A stretch of 64,000 bases of DNA from Polyporus tsugae (GCA_024305745.1 JAHRBS010000012.1:2423001-2487000); one strand, 5' to 3'; positions 12,501 through 24,531 are shown, numbered from the stretch's first letter. Notes: generated from the sequence alone by a model not told the origin. Program-made: numbers and translations.

Positions 12501-13711
12501 GCGGAGTTGGATGTATCAGGCCTCGGTGTGGAGCCTATGCTGCTGGACAAGGTGAGCAGCGAACCCATGCACTCAGGGTATATATTTGACTTCTAATCAC
12601 GCTGAATAGATTCGCAACTCCATCACGCACATTATGCTGAACGGTGGGTCACCGGGTTGTGTTTTTAAGCTCCGACCGACTCTGACCGTTTGCCTTGCAG
12701 CGTGGAGGGTAGACTTCAACCTTGCACTCTCCTCGTTCGAGGTCGATCTCAAAGGCGTCCGCAACTTTATCGAGCTCGCCTCGAGCTCTCCATACGACAC
12801 CCCGCCGAGGATCAACTTTGTGAGCTCCGTGGGGATCTTCGGAAGTATGTGTCAACCATTCTTCATATAGGCTCCAACTCAGAAATAAGCCGAACAGGAT
12901 GCACGCTCCAACCACCCGTACCCGAGATCGCCATCCCCCCGGCCCATGCTTTGGATACCGGCTACTCCGAGTCCAAATGGGTCGCAGAGCAGATTCTGTC
13001 AAACGTCGCGGAGCACGCAGGGGTGCCGAGCGTCGTCGTCCGTCTCGGACAGGTCTGTGGAGATCGCCTCGGCCACTGGAACGAAAAGGAATGGTTCCCT
13101 GCCCTTGTCAAGTCCGCGCTCTTTACGCGCTGCCTCCCCGACCCTGGCGGGGTAAGTGTCGTCCTTAATGCTGATAGCCTATCAACATGCTAATGGCTGG
13201 GAACCTCGATTGGCAGGTCGTTTCCTTCATCCCGAGCTACCCCGCGGCGCGCGCCTTCGTCGAGATGCGCAACGTCCCTGGGCCGCTCTCGTACCTCCAC
13301 CTCGTGCACCCGCGCCCCGTCCCCTTCCGGACGCTCGTCGCGCCGATCGCCGCAGCCCTCACGGTCCCGCTCGTGCCCTATGCAGCCTGGCTCCGCGCGC
13401 TCGAGGCCGGCCTAGACGACGGTTCGGGTTCACAAGCCGATTCGGAGGTGGACGCGATGCGCGCGAACCCCGCCCTGCGCCTGCTCGACTTCTTCCGCGC
13501 GCAGACGGCAGAGGCGGAGGGGCGCGTGCCGGAGGGGAAGGAGCCGATGGGCGTCGTGCGGCTCGCGACGGACGTGGGGGAGCGCACGTCTGCGGAGCTC
13601 GCGCGCCTCCCGCCGCTCGACGCGGAGACGAGCATGGCGTGGATCGCGGCGTGGCGGAGGTCGGGATTCCTCCCTCAGCCTGGCCATAACCTCGCCCTTC
13701 CCCCGGTATGA
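9505..13711 (+). CDS. NRPS-like adenylate-forming reductase (adenylation - carrier - thioester reductase)
   Basis: Nineteen exons by eye: 9505-9742, 9802-10122, 10179-10247, 10303-10394, 10451-10582, 10631-10685, 10735-10817, 10870-10904, 10957-11054, 11110-11268, 11321-11342, 11392-11542, 11601-11658, 11722-11981, 12038-12551, 12610-12643, 12701-12844, 12898-13151 and 13217-13711, about 1,070 residues. The adenylation domain has LLHSSG plus [33 protein letters not shown] and [14 protein letters not shown]. The carrier domain has GCDSLQATW with the phosphopantetheine Ser at the exon 14/15 junction. The reductase domain has an NAD(P)-binding GTTGGFG near 12320 and the catalytic YSESK near 12960. 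Such enzymes reduce an activated acid to an aldehyde or alcohol; the substrate cannot be read. The exon sum is one base over a multiple of three. A run of four G at 10678-10681 is one longer than the phase requires, since the paralogue exon is 54 nt and this one 55. It is either a frameshift or a sequence error. It points away from the related gene at 1-2003. Confidence 0.85.
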
Positions 13712-15051
13712 CGTCGGGACGTGCAGGGCCCAGGCGAGTTGGTATTTCCAGCCGAGGGGATCGTATGATGTGCTCGGTGACACAGGCTAGTACTTACAGG
13801 CTAAAGCTTGGTGAGACTCCGAGATTGCGATTGAGATTGGACGTGAGCTGGTATGGTGGCGTTCAACCGCCGCAGACGTTCGGTGCCGTTGTACTTACTT
13901 AAGTAGGTTGCGTTTCACGGGTGTGTCTCTCTGGCAACGAACTCATATGATGTGCCGTAATCCTGAGCTCGAGCTCCATCCGTCCCGGTCCATGACAATC
14001 CAACTGAGTCCATCAACCAAAACTATTCCAGTGATAGTCCCTACTTCCATTCTCTCCTTCGGGCGGAGGTGTGAGCTTGTTCGAAGAACCGTACTTAGTA
14101 CACGGTTTGAGAGCGCCCGGGCCCCGGGCCCAGTGCTCGGACTTGGCTCGGACAGTCCTTCAATTGGTTCCTGAAGTCACCCTCTGTCATGGAAGGATCA
14201 TGCCAAGGTTGCTACAGTAGCCCTCCGTAATCCCCGTCGGTGGTTCAGCTGTTTCAGATGAGCCGATCAGTCAACGTTTCAACGCCGGAAGTTCCTTAGC
14301 TGTCTCAAAAGTTGGCCGGGATTGGGGTCCTCGATGACGGGATGACCCCAATACGAATACGATCCCTTTTCTATGTTACCAGAAACCCTGCGCAGGCAAT
14401 TGGAGGTTGTTGCGAAAGATTTGATAGAGTCATGGCACGGCGGTTTACGGTCCCAACGGTGATACATGTACATTTAGTTCTGTCCGAACATTGGGGTCAC
14501 GATGTTGCTTTTCGGGTACCGGTCATGGGTGTCCGCAACAATGGGCGGGATGATCATTCGTCAGAACTTGGAAAGAACGTTCCAAGATCGACACAAGGGA
14601 GGAGACTGATGGGGCCAAAGGTGAGTCACTATTTAGGCCTGTGCTTTGCTGCCGATTCAATGGATCCGCTGAAAAGGTGTCAAGGCATGCCAAGCTCATG
14701 ATCATGGCTGATGGAAGGCCTATACTGTACTAGTACTGTAATACATAGCGTTCGCGGGATATATACGTGTACTGGCGGACATGCAATCGGATGCACACGA
14801 AATGGTATTAGTGCTACTGTACATCGAGATTCGACACAGACGAAACGCCTGATACCTACATAAGTATGTACTTACGCCGGGCCAATACGAGAGGGATAAC
14901 GGGCAGTTATATACAAGAAAAACAGAGAGGGCCCGACGGAGGATTCCACACCCGATCGACCCCAAATCCATCCACCAACCTCCACACTGGCATTGGCACA
15001 ATAAGTCATCACTTCATAACGTACTATATGGAGGTTCGGAGCCTTCAAGCT
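13712..15051. other. Intergenic, no supported gene
   Basis: Gene-free spacer. It contains the AT-rich palindromic words ACTTAAGT (about 13896) and ACTGTACTAGTACTGTA (about 14723) and ORFs without family motifs. No transposon ends were recognised. Confidence 0.5.
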
Positions 15052-16879
15052 TCAAGCCTTGGCCATTGGAGGCCCGTCCTTAAGCGCCGCCACAAATTCC
15101 GACACCGCAGACCAGTATCCCTGCTGCACGCACGTATCGTCTGCGCGTCGCAGTATCGCGTCAGCTTACTCTAGGACATGAGATCCAGAGCGAAAAACGA
15201 GGACGTACTGTGCGTTCCCCTCTCGAACTCGATGAAACGAGAGTAGCCCGCGCCAGGGCTCCTAACGCGCTCGTCCTTCATGCTGCGCTCGTGCTTGTCC
15301 TCCTCCGACGGGGCGAAGTACGGCGGGGGTGCCGCGCGCCGGCCGCCGGGGACGCGCTGCTGGACGAGCTCCCAGAGGCCCTGCATGTGCTCGCGCGGGA
15401 CAACCTCGTCGCGGACGCCACTAAGCAGGAGCATCGGGGTCTCCTGGGGGAGGAGCGGGACCTTGGACGCCGAGTCCCACTTCTGGTGGCAGAGGAACGC
15501 GAAGGGGCCCAGGACGGGCAGCGCGGTCGGGACGAGGCGCGGCAGGGAGAGGAAGGTGTTCTCGAGGATCAGGGCGCGGATCTGCGGCAAAGGCATGCAG
15601 CATTCGTCAGTGCCGTCCGAAACGTCTAGATGCTTAGGTAGATGCGGTGGGAGATGACCCACTAGCTTCTTGTTTTGGCTCGCGAGGTCAATCGCCACGG
15701 CGCCGCCGATGGATTGGCCATACAAAATCTGCTCGTGACGTCACCGTCGGCGGGAGGGCTGCGTTACATATGGCTATAGTATAGGAAGAATTGGGGGGAC
15801 TCACGATCGGTGTTCTGGACAGGAACGGATCCGACAGGACATGGTCAAGGGCACATTGAGCGTCTATGCGGATGCCTGTGCAACGTTTTCAGAATGCCTT
15901 CGTGACCGCGAAGCAACATTGCAAACGGACCTTTTTCGGAAGGGTTACCCTCGGATAGGCCGTACCTTTAACACGAGCACACGGTCCGCGGGCACAGGTG
16001 AGAACTGAAACGACGAGCCTCCGGCAGGCATACGATTCACTCACCCGCGGTATGAGAGCATCAGGACATTGCAACGCATTCGGACGTAAAATACTTTCGC
16101 TAATGGTATGCGATGACCAACGTTCCCGCCATTTCCATGAAACATCAGAATGGTTGGTCGTCTTGCAGCGAACTGGAGCGATGCATGTTAGGATGGGTAC
16201 GTCATCGAACTCGATGCAAGTTGTGAGACGCGGCACGTGACCGATAGCGTGATTTCAATACCTCTACTATGTCAGTGAAGAGTACGAGAGCGCAAATGAA
16301 ACATGCACGAGGAGGGATATGAACGAGTGGATAAGAAATGGACGAAAGAAATGAAACGGATTTCGCGCGGGGGGAAGCGCACCTCTTCATTTGATTCTTC
16401 GTCCAGACTCTCGATCGGCATCGCGCCAATGTTCGGCAACTCCTTCCGCTGGGTGAGCAAATAGGACCGCAATTTCACGCCATCTGGGGTCTCTAATGGA
16501 AGGTCGCGGTATGGCAGGTCGAAGTCTGTCGGGACAGGAACCTCTGCTCACGGTGCGTGAGCATTCTCGGTGTCAACATGAATTTGGAAGATGAGACATA
16601 CCTGTCCGTGAACCAGGAGGATATGCGGAGGGGTAGATGAGGTAATTCTGGCCGAAGAATAGAAGACCAAAGCCTGAGAATGATGCGCAGTGGGAGGATG
16701 ACCATGGCACGCGTCAATGCAAGATGCAGAGTTATGGAACACAACCTGTACGCACCGACGGTCGATAAGCCGGCCGCAGTCGCTGCCGTCCCCTGATGGC
16801 AATGAACACTTTGCGGCTAAGAGTCATTGGGTTCACTCACTTTGGCAAAGGCTTCAATGGAAGGGAGCAGGTTGGACAT
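15052..16879 (-). CDS. BEM46/ABHD13-type alpha/beta hydrolase, membrane-anchored
   Basis: Ten exons in minus order: 16879-16841, 16792-16756, 16673-16602, 16543-16383, 16172-16045, 15965-15931, 15875-15805, 15728-15663, 15581-15209 and 15140-15052. Together they give 356 residues in frame. The N-terminus carries a hydrophobic anchor (TVGFGLLFFGQNYLIYPSA) and then VKLRSYLLTQRKEL. The oxyanion region is FHGNGGNVGHRIPLA, followed by SYRGYGLSEGNPSEKG, the nucleophile elbow YGQSIGGA, ALILENTFLSLPRLVP, a GVRDEVVP segment with the acid residue, and GTHNDTCVQQGYW with the catalytic His. This is the order seen in the BEM46/ABHD13 family, found across fungi, plants and animals. Yeast and fission-yeast members sit in ER or plasma membrane; the substrate is unknown. 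The long intron 16382-16173 has its acceptor at CCAG before the FAARRPT segment. Confidence 0.88.
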
Positions 16880-18130
16880 GGTGGTCTTCGACGACCGGTT
16901 GTGAGTCCGACTCCTGTGGCGCCAAGTGCGCCCATCGGAGGCGGTTGTTTGCACTTGTTGTCCAACGCCCACTTCCCGCCTCAGCCACACCGTGCGATTC
17001 GGCTTCTTCCAACCTCTCTCTCTAACGACCACAAGCTTGCAATTGGGCTTGTTTCCCACTTACACCCAAAACTACAACAACGTGTATAGCAGCACTTCTT
17101 TAAATCCTCCTCTCCAACAAGACTGATGGCACAGAGTAGTCGCAGAGTTATCCGTCGAGCAGTGGGACCCCGCACAAAGCGGCCGAAGCTAGCGCCGTCT
17201 TATGCCCGCATCTCGCCAGTCCTGTGGCAGCTGTTCCCTAAGTACGAAATTACGAACGTCTGGAATGGTCACCCGAATCCTCTCGTCTTTCCCCTTCTAA
17301 AAATCTTTCAACGACGTTCCGATGGCCCCAAGACCGTCATAACATCGTCAGCTCCCCCGCGCCGGCGACGACCCCAGATCTTCTACTGCAGCCGAAACTT
17401 CGGCCGTCATTGCGTCTTTATGAGCCTGGCTTGCAACACTGTTCCGGCTCACCGTCCGATTGGTCCAGCTAGAACTGGGCCCAATGTAGCCCAATGTGCG
17501 AAGCCAGTTCAACCGACCAGAAGCGCCTGATATCTTAAGCGAGGACTTAGTGCGTCGATTGTGTCCCGTTTCATCGTCCGCGGCCTGTCCCGCTAATAGC
17601 CTCTCCGTTGCCTTTCTTACGTTCAGCCGCCGCTTGACTTACCGTCGCGTAGACCCGATGGACATACGACGGGCGCAGCACGCTCACTACGACATCGCTT
17701 TACGAAGGATGGACATGTCCGATGGTGCGGGAAACACGTTGGCGATTGAACGTTGAATTCCCATCCTGCTCCCATCCGACATCTGACCACAGAAGCCCCA
17801 GAGGTTTGCGCCTCAACCGTCTCGTGATGGATGGACGAACCATGGGCCACATATCATGGATTGGAACCATTGCGGGGGGCGCCGGTAATGATAATCGTTC
17901 TTCGCCGTCGTGTATGGAACGTTCCGAGGGTGGAGCGGAACGATCGGATTGATCAACCCCAACGCAACATGTCTCGGGTGAGCTCTGCTTCTCTCGCTTA
18001 GCATCCTTGCAATTTCTCAAATGAAACACGTTCGCGTTCTTGGTTCACAGTGATGCAAGTGATGCATTTGGCGCGCTCGGCAGCTGCGACACGCACCCGC
18101 AAACAAGTCTGTGTCCGGCGACCCCTGCGG
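16880..18130. other. Intergenic; weak 134-codon ORF inside
   Basis: Promoter side of the hydrolase gene. A plus ORF at 17126-17530 starts after a leader-like, pyrimidine-rich stretch and is rich in Arg and Pro, but has no recognisable domain, so it is not called as a gene. Confidence 0.45.
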
Positions 18131-18137
18131 TATAAAA
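18131..18137 (+). promoter_or_regulatory. TATA box of the secreted-protein gene at 18264
   Basis: TATAAAA after CTGCGG, 133 bases before the ATG, followed by a C/T-rich leader ending ACAAAATG. Confidence 0.6.
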
Positions 18138-18263
18138 TGTGGGTGGCTTGGACTCAGAACAGCATTGACTTCTCTTGGTCAACTGTCTCCCCACCTCCTT
18201 CTCTCAGACCCAACCCCGACGCACCCCACACTCTCTTTACCCCCTTACATTCCTTAATACAAA

Positions 18264-19051
18264 ATGTTCTTCAGCAAGCTCTCCATCCTCGCCGCTGTCG
18301 CCTTCGGCGCTTTCACCTCCGCCATCCCCCTCAACACTCCTGTTGGTGACCTTCCCGTCCCGGTCGACCCTTCTCCTGTTACTGGCCTCCTCGGCGACCT
18401 CCCTCTCTCGGGCCTCGGCGGTGTTCTCCGCCGTGATACGCCCAAGAGCATTGCTGTCGTCCTCACAGGCGTTCAGGCTCAGCTCGCGCCTGTGACTGCC
18501 TCCCTTGGTGAGGAGCTTCGCTATCTGTCACTGGTACTTTCATTAACCTCATCCACAGCGTTTGTCACCGCTGCGAACGCGACTGTTGACGCCGTGACCG
18601 GACCCGTCAACGAGATCGTCAGCATCCTCGGCGGTGCTGTCATTGAACTCAAGGGCCTCATCGGCCTTGACGCCGATATCATCCTCGCATCTGTCGACGG
18701 TACCGTAGCGGTCACCGTCGACGTGCTCGCTGGCCTCGTCGCTCACGTCATTGTCGTAAGTGTCGTTCCCCCATCTTCGGCGGTGTACGGTGTCTAACCT
18801 ACCGTTGGCAGACCGTCTTCTACGCTCTGGGTGTGGTTGTCGCCGTCGCCGGCTCCACGATTGACGGCGCGCTCTTCACCGTGCTCGCCACGGTCGGCGC
18901 CGCCGTCGGCACCCTCGTCGTGCTCGTCTTCCAGCTCGTCGCTGGCCTCCTTGTTGGCCTCGACGTCGCCGTCCTCGGGCTCATCCGGGCGGTCGTCCCC
19001 ACCGTCATCGACTTGAACGTCCACGTCCTCGTCTCGCTCTTCAAGCTCTAA
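18264..19051 (+). CDS. Small secreted hydrophobic protein, function unknown
   Basis: Three exons, 18264-18507, 18559-18755 and 18812-19051, give 226 residues. A clear signal peptide (MFFSKLSILAAVAFGAFTSA) is followed by a Pro-rich stretch (TPVGDLPVPVDPSP) and a dibasic RRDT that could be a processing site. The rest is almost entirely Val, Ala, Leu, Gly and Thr in alternating helices (for example IVSILGGAVIELKGLIGLD and VVAVAGSTIDGALFTVLATV), with no Cys. I do not recognise a named family; proteins of this look are common in Agaricomycete secretomes. The hydrophobic repeats could be amphipathic helices or several membrane spans. The strong TATA box and clean leader suggest high expression (inference). 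Confidence 0.8.
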
Positions 19052-20151
19052 GCCCCCACACGCGGCTTTGGGTCGCCATACGCACTCGTCTTTCCATCTC
19101 CATTGCTTTTAGGTTAGGAATAAGGCTCCTGGTGTAGTGCAGGATTCAAGTGTAGGGAACGGTGGTCACATACCCGCGCATTCGTTCATACCCTATTACG
19201 CTTGGCGGCTATTGAGACGGCTGTAATGCTCAAGTTCTTAATCATCCGCTTCCAGCGTGTGATTTTGGGATATACTGTGTCGGCAAGGGTGAACCGTCAA
19301 CACATGGAGACGTTTGGGGATCGAAAACCGGAGTAGGGAAGCATCGCGGCGGTATCAGTTATTCCGAAGATAATCAGACCTCAGAATAGTTCCGTTACTC
19401 GGTGATGAGAACCAGACGACGAGCGTTATCATCGTCCCCATCCTCTCGCATACAGGCAGCCTTGAACTTCCCCTCGGCCGGCTGGGGACCTCTAGAGAAT
19501 TTGGAAGGTTGTCGGCCAGAAAAGGTATTCCGGTGAGTTTTATCGTGCGCAACTCCTTTGTGGCCAATACTTCGGAGGGAGGGGCAACTCACCGTCCGCG
19601 ACTTCTACCACGGTGGCCAGGTTCCGCGACAACGCCTGCATTTTTCGTCGTGCGCGACGATGTGAAAAATAAGTGCACTGCCTCTTCGACACAGGCACGG
19701 GCTCAGCATGCCCGCTACCGCGCAGATATCGCCTTTATCGCTTAAGTACATGGAACGTGCGCGTGAAGGCCGCATGAGTTCAATGCAGGTTCAATGCTCA
19801 CCGTTACTCGCAAACCTAAACGTGTCCGGGTGCTCTTGCGTACATACGCGGTGAAGGAGTGGCCAAACCTTAACGTCAGGGTGCTGTCCGGCGGAAGACG
19901 TGTACGACATGATGAATGCGCGCCCTCTGACCTTCGAGAAGCACGCAGACATGAAGGATGGAACGGGTGACGACGCTGGTGCGAAAAAAAAAAAACACTG
20001 AGGTGAACGGTGCGTGCATGATAATATCACGTACAATAGCGATGACATAAAAACAACTTGCTTCCAACTATGTAAATACCCGATCCGAGTGTACACGGGA
20101 AAAGATTATCAACGCTCCTGTCAACGATGGTCGGACACGCACGTCCGCGGC
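19052..20151. other. Intergenic, no supported gene
   Basis: 3' flanks of the convergent genes on either side. An A12 run lies near 19986. No motif-bearing ORF. Confidence 0.5.
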
Positions 20152-21349
20152 TCACGAGGTCTCCTCGCCCCCCTCCTTCACCTGCTGCCCAAGCAGCCGC
20201 CTACCAGGCCAAACAGCCAGTCAGTCTCGTGTCGAGCAGAACGCGTGACCGCAGGGTGCGACAGGGGAACGTGGGGACGGGTACGCACTGTCTCGCGGCG
20301 AGGATCATCTGCGCCTTGCGCTCCCGGAGGCTCGCTTCTCGCTTCTCCGCGGAGTCCTCCCAGACCGCCTTCCTGCCCGCCTCTTCGGGCTCCACGCTGA
20401 GCGACGTCGCGGACGTGCGCGCCTCGAGGTGGTATCGCGTGATGAGATTGTCTTGCTTCTTCCCTTTCGACGGGCCAGCGGTCGCGTTGGTATTTGTTGC
20501 GGCGGGCTGCCCAGGCGCGGTCGGCTCTGGTGCTCGGGGGTAGAGGGTATAATATGCGGGTGGGGGCTGCGGAAATGATCGAGCATGAGGGGGAATCACA
20601 AGGACGATCATGGGGGACGGACGTACCGCGGGGAGGAACCCGCGTTCGAGGATCTTGTTTGAGGTTTGCTCGACGTTTCCTGTTCGTAGCAAGTCATAAC
20701 GAATATTGTCCCTGCACAGCCCAAGTTAGTTGACCTGCTAGGAAAGAGTTGTAGGTGTGATGGATGTTGTTGTGTTGTGGCGAAACGGACTGGTGCTCGA
20801 GCAAGCTACCGAAGTACACGCAATAAAATAGTCAACTGCCAGTCCACCCCGACAGTCCAACGTTATTGAATGACCTGCATAGAATCGCGCTGATCGGTAG
20901 TCCAAGAAGATCGGCCGTCCCGAGTCATTCTGGTTTCGCCACGCCTCGGAGAAGAGAGCGCCGTTCCGCAAATTCAGTGATAAACTGCACAGGAACTCAC
21001 CTGGGCATCTCTGGGAACATAGTGTGTATTGTATCGATCTAATGTCGAGGTTAGGAGAGAGACGGGATTGAAAGGAAGAGCCGCACCATATCGGGAGTAA
21101 CATTCTTTGGCCGGAAGCCCAAGACCGTGGAAGGTGACGGTGCGCCGTTGCCTTCCTTGGTACCTAGAACGTTTCCGAGCGCGACCGAGGGGTAGGCGGT
21201 GTGGGTTTGGAAGGGAAACGAATAGAGAACACCGCTCGTCAGACTAGCCACTGGGGGCTCGAGGAACGGTCAGACGCACTGGATGTAGCCCAACGCACGA
21301 CCAAGACGACCACCGCAACCGCAACCAGGACATTGACGACTTCTCCCAT
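20152..21349 (-). CDS. Cue1-like ER membrane CUE-domain protein
   Basis: Six exons in minus order: 21349-21245, 21155-21087, 21038-21001, 20711-20627, 20566-20289 and 20200-20152. They give 207 residues in frame. The protein opens with one membrane segment (VNVLVAVAVVVLVV, residues 6-19). A CUE domain follows at about residues 50-97, with GFRPKNVTPDM, IDTIHTMFPEMP and NIRYDLLRTGNVEQTSNKIL then ERGFL. The rest is a charged tail ending KAQMILAARQRLL. The MFP and di-Leu-type positions of CUE domains are present. In yeast, Cue1 tethers and activates the ubiquitin-conjugating enzyme Ubc7 at the ER for protein degradation; the same role is inferred here. The acceptor of exon 2 (21156) and the 289-nt third intron are the least certain borders. 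It is divergent from the UBX gene at 21627. Confidence 0.82.
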
Positions 21350-21626
21350 AGCGGCCAGCCGTGCCGATGCAGAACAGAGCAGAGATGTGGTGAGTGTTGT
21401 GGAACAAGACCAAGCATTGCTGCAAGGTGGTAAGCCCGGCCGAGAGGCGCCGACAAGGGTTATGTCATCCAAAATAAATGACATAACCCACTTATCGGGC
21501 CACAATGTCGGTGGCTGCAGGCCAGCATTCCCTCCTTGCACATCCCTCCACACTCACCCTCCTAATATATTCCCAACTAGCAGTCTACGCTGCTCTCGAC
21601 GCTCCTTCTCACTCTGAAAGCTCGTC
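21350..21626. promoter_or_regulatory. 277-bp shared promoter of Cue1-like and UBX genes
   Basis: The two ATGs face away from each other across 277 bases, so both promoters and 5' UTRs must lie here. A C/T-rich leader precedes the UBX start. No TATA box is seen, as expected for a housekeeping bidirectional promoter. Confidence 0.6.
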
Positions 21627-23740
21627 ATGGACGTGGACTCGTTGTCTCCGGCACAGAGAGATGCCCTAGCACAGCTCCAGGCCCTCACGAACGGCGGTGA
21701 CGCAGAGGTCTCGATCGGAGTTCTCGCCAGCGTCGACTGGGACGTCCAGGTACGTCGGCTTTCGTTCTTTAGCTTCAGCATCAGTCTTTGGGGAGCATCC
21801 GGCTGCAGTTGTCGCAAATGCTGAGCCTCTCCATAGGTGTGAATGTGAGCTAATGATGTTCGGTACTAGCGTGCGGCAGAGATTGTATTCGACGGCGTGC
21901 CCTCTCCTATTCCACGTCATGCGGCTGCTCCAGAAGCTACCACCCGCATAGAACAGTTCAAAATCGATGACTCTGAGCAAGACGGTCTTCTGGGTGCCCG
22001 TGGTGCCGCCCGCCGGGAGTTCCGCCCCGTGGTACGTCCTCACGCGTGCCACCATGCCACTCCTTCTGACTCTTCGAGTAGCGAGAGTCCGGCTCTCTGT
22101 CGGCAATAGTTATACGCCCCCTACGCGTCATCTTCAACATCCTCGCGATTCCTCTATATCCGATCTTTTCTCTCTTACGATTCCTCTTCCGAGCGCTCCG
22201 CATACCGCTTCCCAACTTCGGACTCTTCACCTTCTCGTACCGCCCATCTGGCCCTGGCGGAAGCAGGGAAGCGCGGGATCCCAAGAGCGTTGCCGCCCGA
22301 TGGGTGCGCGCCCTCGAGGAAGAGACGGGAGCCGTATGTGCGGGCCGGAAGCACTCGCAGGGCAACGGCCACGGCGTCGCATCCGGTGTGGCGGGTTCGT
22401 CCACTCTGACTGCGCGCGGCAATGCATGGCAGGAGGGCTCGAACGGCAGCGCCGAGAACGACAAGCTGCTCCCTGATTTCTTCCTCGGAGCATACGAGGA
22501 GTTCGCGAGAACATGCCAGCGCGAGTTGAGGATTGGCTGCGTCGTCATCGTCAGCGACGAGCACGACGACGACGCTGAGTTCAAGCGGTGAGCTCTTGTG
22601 TGTTTTTCTGCTGGTAGGGCGTCATTTGACATCAACATAGGAGCACGCTTACGGACCCGACCTTCCTCCGTGTTATCCAAGAGAATGAAATTCTCGTCTG
22701 GGGCGGCGATATCCGTGACAGGGAGGCCTGGAATGGTATGTGCAGCGCACCACACTAGGGGAGAGCTTCTCACTGACCCTCCGTGTTCAGCTTCGCAAAA
22801 ATTGCAAGCGACCACCTACCCATTCGTAGCGTTCATCGCCCTCCAACCACGTCGTGCGCCGGGGTCTTCTTCTGCCCCCGCGCCTACCATGACGATCCTC
22901 TCACGTCACCAAGGCACCTCTATTCCTTCGAGATCTGCCCCTACCGCCGCTCAGACCCTCGTCACCCACCTCAACGAGCAGCTCTTCCCCCGCGTGACGC
23001 CGTTCCTCAGCAAACTTCGCGCAGAAGCTGCAGAGCGCGAGCGGGAACGGGCCCTCCGCGCCGAGCAAGACCTTGCGTTCGAGGCGGCGCGTCGCAAGGA
23101 CACCGACCGCATCCTCCAGAAGCGCGCCGCGGACGCCGCTGCGGCCGAGGAGAAACAGCGGGCGGCCGAGGCTGATGCACGCGCGGTGGAGGACGAGCGC
23201 AAGGCCGCGGAAGCACGGAAGCAGTGGGACGCACGCCGCATGGAGTGGCGCCGCTGGCTCCGGCGGGGGCTCGTCCTGCGCGAACCGCGTCCGGGCGAGA
23301 ACGGGCGGGGCAAGACGATGCGCGTCGGGGTGCGGCTGCCCGACGGTCGCCGCTCGGTGCGGTTCTTCGGAGAGAGCGACCCGCTGACTGCGCTGTACGC
23401 GTACGTTGACTCGCTGCTTATCCCCCCGGAGTTCGTCCAGGATGCGGATCCTGTCTCCCCGCCGGAGGGCGGGAAGGTCGGGGAAGAGGGCGTCGTGCTG
23501 AACATGCAAGCGTCAAGCCGCTCGCCGGAGAAGTGGTGGGGGTTCAAGCTCGTCCTCGCTTATCCGCGTCGGGAGATTCCGTGGGAGGCGGAGAAGAAGG
23601 TTGGGGAGATCGAGGTGCTCCGGGGCGGCGGGCAAGTCGTCGTCGAGTTCGTCGCGGACGAGGGCGCCAAGTCGAGGGGGAAGAGTCGGTCGAGCATGGA
23701 GCAGGACGATGAGGACGAGTACCACACTGAGAGCGATTAG
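21627..23740 (+). CDS. UBX-domain protein of the FAF2/Ubx2 type (ERAD)
   Basis: Exons 21627-21749, 21870-22035, 22110-22587, 22641-22735 and 22791-23740 give about 603 residues. Order: N-terminal UBA-like helix bundle (SPAQRDALAQLQALT...VSIGVLAS, about 1-45); a hydrophobic hairpin (VIFNILAIPLYPIFSLLRFL, about 100-130); the thioredoxin-like UAS domain (DFFLGAYEEFARTCQ, LTDPTFLRVIQ, VWGGDI and YPFVAFIALQP); a long charged coiled coil (about 350-420); then the UBX domain (MRVGVRLPDGRRSVRFFGES, about 440-560) and an acidic tail ending DEYHTESD. FAF2/UBXD8 inserts as a hairpin in ER or lipid-droplet membrane and recruits Cdc48/p97. The exon 2 donor is uncertain: the in-frame choice (GTCCTC at 22036) is weak, while the better-looking GTACGT at 22032 breaks frame. 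The last 950-nt exon is open throughout. Confidence 0.85.
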
Positions 23741-24531
23741 GCCGTTGTCGGTTTTTTAGATTGCTGATAATGCTGCGACATGTGCGTATAGAGGTTTGTC
23801 GTTGCTTGCTTTCGTTATTAGCCTACCACCCGCACCCCTTAATTTGTTTTCTATGGACTTGAATCGACCACCGTTATCCCCTACTCGGACAGGAGGTGAT
23901 TGGTCACAGCCCAGAATTCCTCAAACCACCGGTGAGTCCCGTCGTCCACTGTGTCTCCCGCCACCTCTAATGTCACTCGCTTGACCACTGCCCGCTCATT
24001 GCCTGATCTAGTCTGCCAGTACTCGAGCTCGTTTGCAAGCTTAAGTTGCGCAAGTGGCACGTAGCTAACATCCTCCAGCCTTTCAACTACAGGTTAGGTT
24101 ACCTGGGTCTAAGTATTTCACCTCCCCACCGTCCGCAATCTTTCCTTCCCGCATCATCACCTCCTCATCTAGGCTGCGTTGGTGCGACGTTGTGTATGAG
24201 TACATGGTTTGTTAAGATGCTTCGTCTCGCCTTGCAGTCTTGTGCCTCTCTATCGACACCAAAGCTTGCTGCTCTCCTTGCACTGTCCTCAGCTGCATGT
24301 AATCCTGCTAATTCATGTCGTCGATAGCTCATCGGGATGTGTCTTCTCCCCCGTGAATATATCCTGTTTGACTTTGTTCCGTTTCATCTGAATATTGACG
24401 TAGTCGGGGATCCGGCTGGCGCTTGCCGCCACTACGGTCGACTCGCCTCTTTCTCTTTCTCTCTCTTTCTCTCTCTCTCTCTCTTCCACTTCCACTCTCC
24501 AAGACTTGTTGCACCTACTTGTTCAATCACT
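23741..24531. other. Intergenic between UBX and first BTB gene
   Basis: No supported gene. It ends in the pyrimidine tract noted separately and the leader of the first BTB gene. Confidence 0.5.
24446..24495 (+). repeat. CT-rich pyrimidine tract in the first BTB gene's promoter
   Basis: About 50 bases almost entirely C and T with CTCTCTCT runs, 40-85 bases before the ATG at 24532. Fungal core promoters often carry such CT tracts. The other two BTB copies lack it. Confidence 0.6.

Noticed and set aside
17126..17530. 134-codon plus ORF divergent from the hydrolase
   Set aside because: A leader-like upstream sequence is tempting, but composition is Arg/Pro-rich and there is no domain, intron or paralogue.
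22901..23547. Two long minus-strand ORFs (about 200 codons)
   Set aside because: Antisense shadows of the GC-rich last exon of the UBX gene.
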